29,395 nt of DNA from Chersky-822 sp035553055. GTDB lineage: Bacteria; Actinomycetota; Actinomycetes; Streptosporangiales; Streptosporangiaceae. Within the stretch, counting starts at the first letter, position 1; each line of letters begins with the position of its first letter. The notes under the pieces were generated by a model. That model made no database searches and was not told the origin of the DNA. It saw only the letters and a program-made list of their open reading frames with translations. Of this stretch, positions 22,728 through 29,395 are shown in pieces. The translations under genes and the position numbers were made by a program. The stretch lies in contig DATNEK010000170.1 of NCBI GenBank assembly GCA_035553055.1, positions 1 through 29,395 of the forward strand, in the 5' to 3' direction.

Positions 22728-24413
22728 GTGAAAGCTGATCTGAGGCGGTCCAGCGGGCCTGACCGCCGTAAGTTTCTGGCCTTCGCCGGGCTGGCGCTGG
22801 CGGTCGGGGGCGGTGCGGTCGTCGCGGTCGAGCATGCTCGTGGCGGGCATCGCTCGCCCGGGGAGGGTTCCTCGCCGTCGGGGCCAGCGCCTCGCCAGCC
22901 GGCGTCTGGGGCGCCAGGCACGTCGCCGGTGGCCGTTCACCGGTCTCCGGCGGTGGCCGACTGGGCGGCGCTGCGTCGTGAGCTGTCTGCCGGTCAGCTT
23001 GTGCTTCCTGAGGATTCCGGCTATGACGGGGCCAGGCTCCTTTTCGACCCGAAATTCGATTCGGTGAGGCCGGCCGCGGTCGCGTACTGCGCGGTACCGG
23101 GCGAGGTCAGCGCCTGCATCGGGTTTGCTCGCAAGTTCGGGGTGCCGCTGGCCGTGCGCTCAGGCGGGCACAGCTACGGCGGGTGGTCGACGACCGCTGG
23201 CCTGATCATCGACGTCAGCCGGATGTCGCAGGTGAGCGTCGATGTCGACGCGCGGACGGCACGGGTGGGTGCGGGCACCTTGCTGATCGACCTCTACGAC
23301 CGGCTTGCCGCCCACGGGCAGGCGGTGCCGGGCGGATCGTGCCCGACCGTCGGTGTGGCCGGCTTGGCGCTCGGCGGCGGCGTCGGAGTTGTCGGCCGCC
23401 TTTTCGGCTTGACCTGCGACAACATCGTCGCGGTGCAGATCGTCACGGCGGACGGGGTCATCAGGGAATGCAGCGCGGACACCGAGCCTGACCTGTTCTG
23501 GGCCTGCCGCGGCGGTGGCGGCGGCAGCTTCGGCGTCGTGACCGCGTTCACGTTCCGCACCCACGGCGCGCCCGATCTGGTGCTGTTCTTCCTGCGGTGG
23601 CCATGGTCGGCCGCAGAACAGGTGGTATCGGCCTGGCAGCGGTGGGCGCCGTCGGCACCGGATGAGCTGTGGTCGAACATGCACCTGTTCGGGGCGCCAG
23701 GCGGCGCGCTGCCGCAGATCAGCGTCGGCGGTACCTGCGCGGGCGGGACAGCGCAGGCGCAGGAGCTGCTCGGCAGGCTGTACGCGGCGGTCGGCTCGCA
23801 GCCGAGCAGCGCATTCGTGCAAAGCGAGCAGTACCTGACCTGCATGCTGGTGGAGGCTGGCTGCGCATCGATGTCGGTCGCGCAATGCCACCTGCCTTCG
23901 CAGAATCCGGCCGGCCTGCTCGGCAGGCCGCCGGAGTACGCCAAGTCCGACTTTTTCACCCGGGCGCTGCCCGCTGACGGGATCAAAGCGCTGATTGACC
24001 AGGTGCAGCTGATCGGACAAGTCGCTGGGGCGTCGGGGGCAGCCGGCGGGGTGGCGTTGGACGCCTTCGGCGGTGCGATCAACAGGGTCGGGGCTAGCGA
24101 CACGGCATTCGTGCACCGTGATGCGCTGTTCCTCGCGCAATACAGCACCACCTGGGCAGCGCAACCGGGTGCGCCAGACGCGGGCGCGGGGACTGCGGCC
24201 GTCGGCAGGCAGCGCGCCTGGCTGGCGTCATTTCACGCCGCGATGCGGCCGTACGCGAGCGGCCAGGCCTACCAGAACTACGCTGACCCGGACCTGGCAG
24301 ACTGGCAGCGTGCCTACTACGGTGCCAACTACCCGCGGCTCCAGCGGATCAAGGCTGCCGTCGATCCGGCGAATCTGTTCCGCTTCCCTCAGTCGATCGA
24401 GTTGCCTGCCTGA
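22728..24413 (+). CDS. Tat-exported FAD-linked oxidoreductase (berberine bridge enzyme-like)
   Basis: About 561 residues. A twin-arginine signal is visible (DRRKFLAFAG, RR at 13-14, then a hydrophobic stretch), fitting export of a folded flavoprotein. After a Pro/Ser-rich linker comes the FAD-binding PCMH fold: RSGGHSYGG with His148 and GGSCPTVGVAG with Cys205, the two residues that attach FAD covalently in bicovalent flavoproteins. GGGGGSFGVVTAF follows. The BBE tail is present (YQNYADPDLADW and NLFRFPQSI). Such enzymes oxidise sugars, alkaloids or other alcohols using oxygen; the substrate is unknown. Start GTG 22728 is chosen because the longer frame back to 22068 runs antisense through the ParB-like gene. 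No strong ribosome site is seen. Confidence 0.9.
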   Translation: MKADLRRSSGPDRRKFLAFAGLALAVGGGAVVAVEHARGGHRSPGEGSSPSGPAPRQPASGAPGTSPVAVHRSPAVADWAALRRELSAGQLVLPEDSGYDGARLLFDPKFDSVRPAAVAYCAVPGEVSACIGFARKFGVPLAVRSGGHSYGGWSTTAGLIIDVSRMSQVSVDVDARTARVGAGTLLIDLYDRLAAHGQAVPGGSCPTVGVAGLALGGGVGVVGRLFGLTCDNIVAVQIVTADGVIRECSADTEPDLFWACRGGGGGSFGVVTAFTFRTHGAPDLVLFFLRWPWSAAEQVVSAWQRWAPSAPDELWSNMHLFGAPGGALPQISVGGTCAGGTAQAQELLGRLYAAVGSQPSSAFVQSEQYLTCMLVEAGCASMSVAQCHLPSQNPAGLLGRPPEYAKSDFFTRALPADGIKALIDQVQLIGQVAGASGAAGGVALDAFGGAINRVGASDTAFVHRDALFLAQYSTTWAAQPGAPDAGAGTAAVGRQRAWLASFHAAMRPYASGQAYQNYADPDLADWQRAYYGANYPRLQRIKAAVDPANLFRFPQSIELPA

Positions 24414-24436
24414 TCGGTGCCTGAGCCGCGCTCTGG

Positions 24437-24658
24437 TCACTTGTGTGGGTGCAGCAGTCCGAGCACCACGAAGCCGATCACGAACGCGAGAAGGATCGTA
24501 ATGAGACCATTGCGGTGCCGCGATTTTCTATATCCTGGTATTTTCGCCTTGGTCGACTTAACGTCGCCGTGAGCCGCGATGGCACGATTAGCGTACCAGC
24601 CTAGCGTGAAGCCTGCCCCGAGAAATATGAGTACCAGTCCATAGGAGGCCGAACTCAT
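24437..24658 (-). CDS. Small two-helix membrane protein
   Basis: 73 residues with hydrophobic segments at about 5-22 and 52-68 and a basic loop between them (KSTKAKIPGYRKSRHR). ATG 24658 has AAAGG 8 bases upstream. The short HPHK tail is polar. No family recognised. It is convergent with the flavoenzyme gene (23 bases) and divergent from the dienelactone hydrolase. Confidence 0.6.
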   Translation of the reverse strand: MSSASYGLVLIFLGAGFTLGWYANRAIAAHGDVKSTKAKIPGYRKSRHRNGLITILLAFVIGFVVLGLLHPHK

Positions 24659-24749
24659 CGAATTGCCTTTCCCCCGGATATCGGCCCCTCGGAAAGCTCA
24701 GAAGGACCAACACTTATCTTCCCGCCCTGCCAGCATCCTTACCAGGAGA

Positions 24750-24777
24750 ATCGCCGTCACGCAAGTTTCGCGGCGAT
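24750..24777. promoter_or_regulatory. Inverted repeat upstream of dienelactone hydrolase
   Basis: ATCGCCG (24750-24756) and CGGCGAT (24771-24777) form a perfect 7-bp inverted repeat with a 14-base spacer, about 75 bases before the dienelactone hydrolase start. It is a candidate operator; no linked regulator gene is adjacent. Confidence 0.3.
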
Positions 24778-24851
24778 CTGACTATTTCTCCAAGACCAGT
24801 CAAAGTAGAAGCATGGCAATGCCCAACACTGCACAAAGGGAGATTGGCAAC

Positions 24852-25592
24852 ATGAAGGAATCGCTTAGCGCCGAGACGGTTATGATCGCTGGTCACGACG
24901 GCGACCAGATCGAGGCGTACGTAGCTCGGCCTGGCGACACCGATTCGTTCGGTGGCGTTGTCGTGATCCACCACATGCCCGGCTATGACACCTCGACGAA
25001 GGAGATCGCGAGGAAATTTGCCGCGCACGGTTACCTGGCCGTGATGCCGAACCTTTATTACCGTGAAGCGCCCGGCGCCAGCCCGGACGACGCCGCGGCG
25101 GCGGCCAGGGCCAAGGGCGGCGTGGCCGACGAGCAGCTTGTTGGCGATGTCGCTGGCGCGGCCGAGTACCTGCGCGCGCAGCCAGGCTGCAACGGCAAGA
25201 TCGGCGTCATCGGCTACTGCTCTGGCGGCAGGCAGTCGTTCCTTTCAGCGTGCAGCCTGCCGCTGCAGGCGGCGGTCGACTGCTACGGCGGCGCCGTCGT
25301 GCACGTGCCCGAGCAGGCCCCGGCCAGCATGAAGCCGCTCGTCGGCCTGTCCAAGGACCTGTCGTGTCCGCTGCTCGGCCTGTTCGGCGCCGACGACCAG
25401 TTCCCCACGCCGGCCGAGACCGCCGAGCTGTCGGCGGTGCTCGACAGTTTCGGCAAGTCGCACGAGTTCCACACGTTCTCCGGCGCGGGACACGCGTTCT
25501 TCTCGGTGGACCGCCCCGCCTACCGTGTCGACGCGGCGAACGAAGGCTGGGCCATGATCTGGGAATTCTTCGGCAAGCACCTGGCCAGCTGA
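24852..25592 (+). CDS. Dienelactone hydrolase family protein
   Basis: 246 residues from ATG 24852, preceded by GGGAG. An alpha/beta hydrolase of the dienelactone hydrolase family: nucleophile Cys123 in GYCSGG, acid in FGADDQ (Asp181 or Asp182) and His214 in GAGHAFF, the same spacing as in classical carboxymethylenebutenolidase. The Glu that normally contacts the nucleophile near residue 36 is not in the usual place (the segment reads IHHMPGYD). It likely hydrolyses a lactone or ester in the cytoplasm; no aromatic-degradation genes are nearby, so the substrate is unknown. The open frame reaches back to 24663 but without coding character. It is followed after 16 bases by a small gene, very probably in one operon. 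Confidence 0.9.
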   Translation: MKESLSAETVMIAGHDGDQIEAYVARPGDTDSFGGVVVIHHMPGYDTSTKEIARKFAAHGYLAVMPNLYYREAPGASPDDAAAAARAKGGVADEQLVGDVAGAAEYLRAQPGCNGKIGVIGYCSGGRQSFLSACSLPLQAAVDCYGGAVVHVPEQAPASMKPLVGLSKDLSCPLLGLFGADDQFPTPAETAELSAVLDSFGKSHEFHTFSGAGHAFFSVDRPAYRVDAANEGWAMIWEFFGKHLAS

Positions 25593-25608
25593 GAAAGGAA
25601 GATCCGGT

Positions 25609-25869
25609 ATGTGCACCTATCTCACCGAGAGCATCAAGGCCACCGGCAGCGGCAAAGGTGCTAGTGGCTGGTTCGGGCTCGACGAGGTCAACGTTTACTT
25701 CGATCATCCAGTCCACGCACCAGCCGATCACACGGTCAATATCGACTTCCGCAACGTCGGCAAGGGGCCGTCGGCCAGGGTCGCCGTCGAGTTGACCGTG
25801 GAGACCGCGCGGGCGCTCGCGAAGGCCATAGAAACCACTCTGGCCGCGGCACCGCCTGGCCTGGTCTGA
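25609..25869 (+). CDS. Small conserved protein paired with dienelactone hydrolase (DUF6295-like)
   Basis: 86 residues starting MCTYLTESIKATGSGKGASG, with a GWFGLDEVNVYFDHPVHAP core and a C-terminal helix. From memory this is the pattern of a short actinobacterial family (DUF6295), often seen beside hydrolases; the name is not checked. Conserved His and Asp residues in the DHPVHAPADHT stretch could bind a metal. GAAAGGAAG precedes ATG 25609 and it lies 16 bases after the hydrolase, so both are probably translated from one transcript. Confidence 0.8.
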   Translation: MCTYLTESIKATGSGKGASGWFGLDEVNVYFDHPVHAPADHTVNIDFRNVGKGPSARVAVELTVETARALAKAIETTLAAAPPGLV

Positions 25870-25876
25870 GGGCGCT

Positions 25877-26006
25877 CATTGACCACTTATTGACGCTTTC
25901 TTGACGGGGGCAGCCGACAGCGACGTCGGCCTTGGGCGGCGCGAGCGGCTCCGGGTCGGCGCTGCCGTCGGTCGGCGTTGTCGGTCGGCGCTGTCAGTGG
26001 TCAATG
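25877..26006. promoter_or_regulatory. Long-range 10-bp inverted repeat before the sliding-clamp gene
   Basis: CATTGACCAC (25877-25886) and its exact complement GTGGTCAATG (25997-26006) lie 110 bases apart. Between them are repeated GTCGGCG motifs and three TTGAC words (25879-25912). The right arm ends 35 bases before the sliding-clamp gene. It could be a pair of operator half-sites or a large stem. Confidence 0.4.
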
Positions 26007-26040
26007 GGAGAATCTGACTGAGAGTCAGGCGGATCGGTAG

Positions 26041-27360
26041 GTGACGGACATGAGGTTCAGGGTCGGACGTGAGGCGCTCGGCGAGGCCGTGGCGTTCGTC
26101 TCGCGCGCGTTGCCCGCGCGTCCGGTGGTCCCGCTGCTGTCCTGCATGCTCATCGAGGTCGCCGACAACGGGCTTACCCTGTCCTGCTTCGACTATGAGG
26201 TATCGGCACGCTGCACGGTCGAGGCTGAGATCCTCGAGCCAGGTAGCGCGCTGGTGCCCGGCCGGTTGCTCGCCGAGATCACCAGGAGCCTGCCTGGCAG
26301 GCCGGTGGAGTTCTCCGACGAGGCTGACGTGCTGAATTTGGTCTGCGGTAGCGCTGAGTTCGGGCTGGTTTGCCTGCCGATGGAGGAGTATCCGGCGCTA
26401 CCGGATTCGCCGCCGCCGGTAGGTGCTGTCGACGGCGGCCTGCTGGCGGCAGCCGTCGGCCAGGTGGCACCGTCGGCGAGCCGCGACGACACGCTCCCCA
26501 TGCTGACCGCCGTCTGCCTGGATATCGATGGTGACTCGCTCACGCTGGCCGCCACCGACCGGTACCGGCTCGCGGCACGGGTGCTGCCGTTCACGCCAGC
26601 CGATCCGCAGGTCAGGGCGATCGCGCTGGTGCCGGCCAGGATCATGGCCGAGGCAGCGCGGATGATGAGCGCGGGGACGCCGGTCACGCTAGCGTTCAGC
26701 ACCGAGCGCGACTGGGCTCGCGGCTCGGTGCGGGCCGGCCGGTCGGCCGGTGGCGCTGCCGGCGACGATCAGCCGCGTCCGGCCGAAGGCCTGATCAGCT
26801 TCGCGGCGGGGCACAGGCGGCTGACAGCGAGGCTGATCGGCGGTGAGTTCATCAAGTACCAGAGCCGGTTCGCCGGCGACTTTAGCTGCCACGCTGACCT
26901 GCAGCCAGGACCGATGATCGAAGCGGTCAGGCGCGCGGCGCTCGTGGCTGAGCGGGCCGGGCCCGTGCGGCTGTCATTCGGCGACGGCGAGGTGGTAATC
27001 GAGGCACACGCCGAGGGCAGGGCCCGTGCCGCCGAGACGGTGAGTGCCGAGTTCGTTGGCGATCAGCCGATGATCGCCTTCAGCCCGTCCTACCTGCTCG
27101 ATGGGCTGCTAGCTGCCGCCTCGGTTGGCGGCGCCGACCAGGCGCCGACCTCGGCCTCAGCTAGCGCGGCGGCTCAAGGTGGTCAGGCGGCTGAGTCAGG
27201 CCGGATCAGGCTGGATTTCAACACCCCGGCCAAGCCGGCGCTGATCACCTGGGTAAGCGAGGGTTCAGCCGACGGGTCAGCGGACGGCTCGGATGGCGAC
27301 GAGGACGTGCCGGCTTTTCGCTACCTGCTAGTGCCGCTGCGACTGCCTGAGCGAGGCTAG
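26041..27360 (+). CDS. Divergent DNA polymerase III beta sliding-clamp paralogue
   Basis: A 439-residue beta-clamp. It has the three-domain clamp layout with marked family stretches: RFRVGREALGEAVAFVSRAL at the start, VPLLSCMLIEV, ATDRYRLAAR (171-180), SPSYLLDGLLAA (348-359) and a final FRYLLVPLRL. The usual length is about 370-380, and the extra residues are in three low-complexity inserts (about 231-249, 361-387 and 407-422) rich in Ala, Gly, Ser and Asp. The housekeeping dnaN sits between dnaA and recF, while this copy lies beside a methyltransferase, so it is probably a second clamp. It should ring DNA and bind polymerases or repair proteins; whether it still binds clamp motifs is unknown. 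GTG 26041 or ATG 26050 is the start. Confidence 0.88.
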   Translation: MTDMRFRVGREALGEAVAFVSRALPARPVVPLLSCMLIEVADNGLTLSCFDYEVSARCTVEAEILEPGSALVPGRLLAEITRSLPGRPVEFSDEADVLNLVCGSAEFGLVCLPMEEYPALPDSPPPVGAVDGGLLAAAVGQVAPSASRDDTLPMLTAVCLDIDGDSLTLAATDRYRLAARVLPFTPADPQVRAIALVPARIMAEAARMMSAGTPVTLAFSTERDWARGSVRAGRSAGGAAGDDQPRPAEGLISFAAGHRRLTARLIGGEFIKYQSRFAGDFSCHADLQPGPMIEAVRRAALVAERAGPVRLSFGDGEVVIEAHAEGRARAAETVSAEFVGDQPMIAFSPSYLLDGLLAAASVGGADQAPTSASASAAAQGGQAAESGRIRLDFNTPAKPALITWVSEGSADGSADGSDGDEDVPAFRYLLVPLRLPERG

Positions 27361-27362
27361 CG

Positions 27363-28097
27363 GTGTTCACGGATGAGGACGTGGCCGCGCTCTATGACGT
27401 GATCAACCCCTGGGACTCGCAGGGCCGCGGCGATGCTTCGTTCTACTCCGAGTTGGTGATGGCCGCTGGCTCGGTTCTTGACGTCGGCTGCGGTACCGGG
27501 TTGATGCTTCACAGCGCCCGCGACCATGGTCATACCGGGCGTCTGGTCGGCCTCGACCCTGACCGCTTCTCGCTCGCCAGGGCCAGGCGGCGCGACGATA
27601 TCGAATGGGTCGAATGCGTCGCGGCAGACGCGCCCTGGCTGGCTGAATTCGAGCTCGCCACCATGGTCGGCCACGCGTTCCAGTGCTTTATTACCGACGA
27701 TGACGTGCGCGCCTCGCTCGGCGGAGCGCACCGCGCGCTTCGCGTCGGCGGCCACCTGGCGTTCGAGACTCGCCATCCCCAGGCGCGCGCGTGGGAGGCC
27801 TGGAACCCGTCCAACCCTTCCGACTTCACCGACTCATCGGGCCGCGCGCTGCGCGTCTGGCACGACGTTGAGTCCGTCGAGGGCGGCGTCGTCATGCTCA
27901 CCGAGACAACCGCCGAAGCGGATGGTCAGGTGCTGCGGGTGGACCGGGGGGAATTGCGTTTCATGGACGTCGCGACGCTGAACGGTTTCCTAGCCGGGGC
28001 CGGCTTCGAGATCGCGGCTCAGTACGGGACCTGGGACCGCCGCCCAATCGACGCTTCGAGCCGCGAGATCATCACGGTCGTTCGCAAACCCGCCTAG
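27363..28097 (+). CDS. SAM-dependent class I methyltransferase
   Basis: 244 residues. SAM-binding motif I is clear as VLDVGCGTG (38-46), then motif II acidic residue in GLDPDRFSLARAR, and the family's post-motif GGHLAFETRHP with a C-terminal MDVATLNGFLAGAGFEI. This is the common small-molecule methyltransferase type; the substrate is unknown. GTG 27363 follows the clamp stop by 2 bases, so translation is coupled. Its tail ends at a hairpin. The clamp-methyltransferase pair might be linked in DNA metabolism, but nothing in the enzyme shows it targets DNA. Confidence 0.9.
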   Translation: MFTDEDVAALYDVINPWDSQGRGDASFYSELVMAAGSVLDVGCGTGLMLHSARDHGHTGRLVGLDPDRFSLARARRRDDIEWVECVAADAPWLAEFELATMVGHAFQCFITDDDVRASLGGAHRALRVGGHLAFETRHPQARAWEAWNPSNPSDFTDSSGRALRVWHDVESVEGGVVMLTETTAEADGQVLRVDRGELRFMDVATLNGFLAGAGFEIAAQYGTWDRRPIDASSREIITVVRKPA

Positions 28098-28112
28098 CCG
28101 CCGAAGCGGCGG
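28098..28112. terminator. Hairpin between convergent genes
   Basis: CCGCCG (28098-28103), loop AAG, CGGCGG (28107-28112): a perfect 6-bp GC stem starting right after the methyltransferase stop and ending 10 bases before the end of the opposite gene. Likely a bidirectional terminator, without a T-run. Confidence 0.5.
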
Positions 28113-28122
28113 GATGACGCTG

Positions 28123-28578
28123 CTAGCGTCGGCGTCCGCCGATGCGGCGGAAGATCCGGCGGAAGACAGCCAGGATGGCGAGCAGGATGATCAAGTATCT
28201 GGGCGCCCCGAACGGCCAGCTGAAGGAGACAATGAACAAGGCTCCCAGCGCGCACAAGGCCAGGCAGGCCCACACATAAGAGAGCGGGCCGCGGCCCCGC
28301 CGTTGGTAGCCCGAGCCCTGACCCGCGCCTATCGGATAGCTGGGCGCTACGGTGCTGTATGGCTGCGATGACGGCCACGGGGCGGCGTAGGGGTCGGCGT
28401 GCGGTAGATCAGCGGTGATCTTGGCCAGGTCTGTATCGGTCTTGGCGGCGAATGCGGCATCAAGCCGCTGCTGGAACTCATCCAGCGTGAGCCGGCCGCG
28501 GGCGTAGTGCTCGCGCAGGCTGGTGGCTACTTTTTCGCGCTCGGCGTCGCCGATTCTGACGCCCGACTCTGCCGCCAT
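28123..28578 (-). CDS. DUF1707 membrane protein
   Basis: 151 residues. The N-terminal ~55 residues are a DUF1707/SHOCT-like domain (RIGDAEREKVATSLREHYAR, then GRLTLDEFQQRLDAA), a small domain typical of actinobacteria. A Pro/Tyr-rich linker follows, then two hydrophobic helices (about 104-121 and 126-140) and an arginine-rich end. ATG 28578 follows GGAGG by about 6 bases. Function unknown; such proteins are often small membrane proteins with a cytoplasmic binding domain. Confidence 0.92.
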   Translation of the reverse strand: MAAESGVRIGDAEREKVATSLREHYARGRLTLDEFQQRLDAAFAAKTDTDLAKITADLPHADPYAAPWPSSQPYSTVAPSYPIGAGQGSGYQRRGRGPLSYVWACLALCALGALFIVSFSWPFGAPRYLIILLAILAVFRRIFRRIGGRRR

Positions 28579-28663
28579 CAGATCCTCCAGGTAGCTGCCA
28601 GCTCAACTGCTGACAGCAAGACGATATATCGCAAGTCGCTGTCAGGCAACAATGGATGAGCGG

Positions 28664-29128
28664 TCAAGGGCCGAGGTAGCCGCCGTTGCTGGCTGCCGGG
28701 TTGTTGACCTGAGCCTGCACCCGCATCGTTCCCGCATGCGCGAACACCAGCGTCAGGGTGATGTCCGTGCCCTGACGTAGCCGCCCGGAGCGGACGATCT
28801 CAAGGTGGTACCCGGTCGGGTCGAGCCTGGTGACGCTGTGGCCGGGGACGCTGAGCTGGCTGAGAGCCGAGGTGGCCGATGAGCCGCGTCCGCTTGGCCC
28901 AACCACCAGCACGCGCCCGCCCGCGCTGCTGCGCACGCTCAGCAGTCGATCGGCCTGGCCCGAGTTCGCGATCACAAGGTAGGCGGCTACCACGTTGGCG
29001 CCGCCCGACTGCAAGACGTATGCGCTGGCGATCTTGATCGGTGCCACGGCGGTGCGATGCTGGGCGCAACCGGTCACCGCGATGGCGACGGCGATCAGGC
29101 CAGTGAGCGCGCGGCTCATCGCCGTCAT
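28664..29128 (-). CDS. PCuAC-like lipoprotein without the usual copper ligands
   Basis: About 154 residues from ATG 29128 (an upstream ATG at 29191 lacks a ribosome site). A lipoprotein signal is visible, GLIAVAIAVTGC with Cys21 as the lipid-attachment residue. The rest resembles the periplasmic copper chaperone PCuAC fold: VVAAYLVIANSGQADRLLSV, then LDPTGYHLEIVRSGRLRQGT and ITLTLVFAHAGTMRVQ. The HxxM and downstream Met ligands that bind copper in the family are not visible where they are expected (the segments read RVLVVGP and YHLEIVRSGRLR). It may have lost copper transfer or bind another ligand. It is anchored outside the membrane. Confidence 0.78.
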   Translation of the reverse strand: MTAMSRALTGLIAVAIAVTGCAQHRTAVAPIKIASAYVLQSGGANVVAAYLVIANSGQADRLLSVRSSAGGRVLVVGPSGRGSSATSALSQLSVPGHSVTRLDPTGYHLEIVRSGRLRQGTDITLTLVFAHAGTMRVQAQVNNPAASNGGYLGP

Positions 29129-29316
29129 CCGTCTGCCATTCAGGTCTCGCACAGGAATCTTGGCCTTTCCGTCGCTAGCGCCGGCATCCAAGCCGCGAAG
29201 CTCGCGATCGCGCTTGTCGCGCTAAGGAGGATAACCGCTGGCAGGTACGGGCGGCTGGCGGGCTGGCGGGCTGACTGGCGGGCTCGGCTGACGGGCTTGC
29301 GAAACAGCCAGCGCGC

Positions 29317-29395
29317 TTAGTCCTCGTCGCAGCTAAGGCCGCACCCGCCCGGCGCGGCTTCGGCTTCTTCGCTCAGGCGGGAGGATGCGCAGGAA
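29317..29395 (-). CDS. 3' end of a gene cut by the window edge
   Basis: A minus-strand frame with strong codon bias ends in TAA at 29317-29319. The visible 25 residues end EAAPGGCGLSCDED, with three Cys in the visible part. The gene continues off the window. Too short to name a family. It lies upstream of the PCuAC-like lipoprotein on the same strand, so the two may share a transcript. Confidence 0.5.
   Translation of the reverse strand, partial: SCASSRLSEEAEAAPGGCGLSCDED

Noticed and set aside
23160..24164. Minus-strand open frame of 334 codons
   Set aside because: Antisense shadow of the FAD oxidoreductase, with no recognisable domain.

Overview
The window is GC-rich, GC-biased at third codon positions, and uses many GTG and TTG starts behind purine-rich Shine-Dalgarno sequences. 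Together with a DUF1707-type protein, twin-arginine and lipobox exports and very long secreted repeat proteins, this points to a chromosomal stretch of a soil-type actinobacterium (Streptosporangiales-like; this is inference). I see no rRNA, no convincing tRNA, no CRISPR array and no intact transposase.

Layout. 1-4350: a possible gene tail, a spermidine-acetyltransferase-like GNAT enzyme, a small PH-like membrane protein, a 54-bp hairpin-bearing tandem repeat, a conserved hypothetical on the minus strand, a tiny membrane protein and a thymidylate-synthase-fold enzyme. 4297-7087: a decayed minus-strand gene end, then a large secreted glycine-rich protein. 7321-13282: a compact minus-strand set of five genes: a lid-less Hsp70; a J-domain-like protein without HPD and with two zinc ribbons; a zinc-ribbon/one-TM protein with a seven-repeat cysteine-paired extracellular domain; a zinc-ribbon/four-TM protein; and a helical-domain/seven-bladed YVTN propeller protein. 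A palindromic repeat family flanks this set on both sides (7217-7283 and 13636-13742). 13799-18234: a VOC protein and a 1291-residue secreted SGNH hydrolase with eight Ig-like repeats. 18815-22561: a serine beta-lactamase-family hydrolase, an MFS transporter remnant, a small secreted protein, a PdxI-type pyridoxal reductase and a ParB-like DNA-binding regulator. 22728-29395: a Tat-exported bicovalent FAD oxidoreductase, a small membrane protein, a dienelactone hydrolase with a small partner gene, a divergent beta sliding clamp with a coupled methyltransferase, a DUF1707 membrane protein, a PCuAC-like lipoprotein and the end of one more gene.

How the genes may work together. The Hsp70 set is the best candidate for an undescribed system: a cytoplasmic chaperone ATPase and a non-canonical J-like partner co-encoded with two membrane zinc-ribbon proteins and two propeller proteins, suggesting a membrane-associated protein-sensing or assembly complex (inference). 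Other likely functional pairs are dienelactone hydrolase with its 86-residue neighbour (16-nt gap), the second sliding clamp with the methyltransferase (2-nt gap), and the ParB-like regulator with the divergent flavoenzyme, whose shared intergenic region holds two palindromes.
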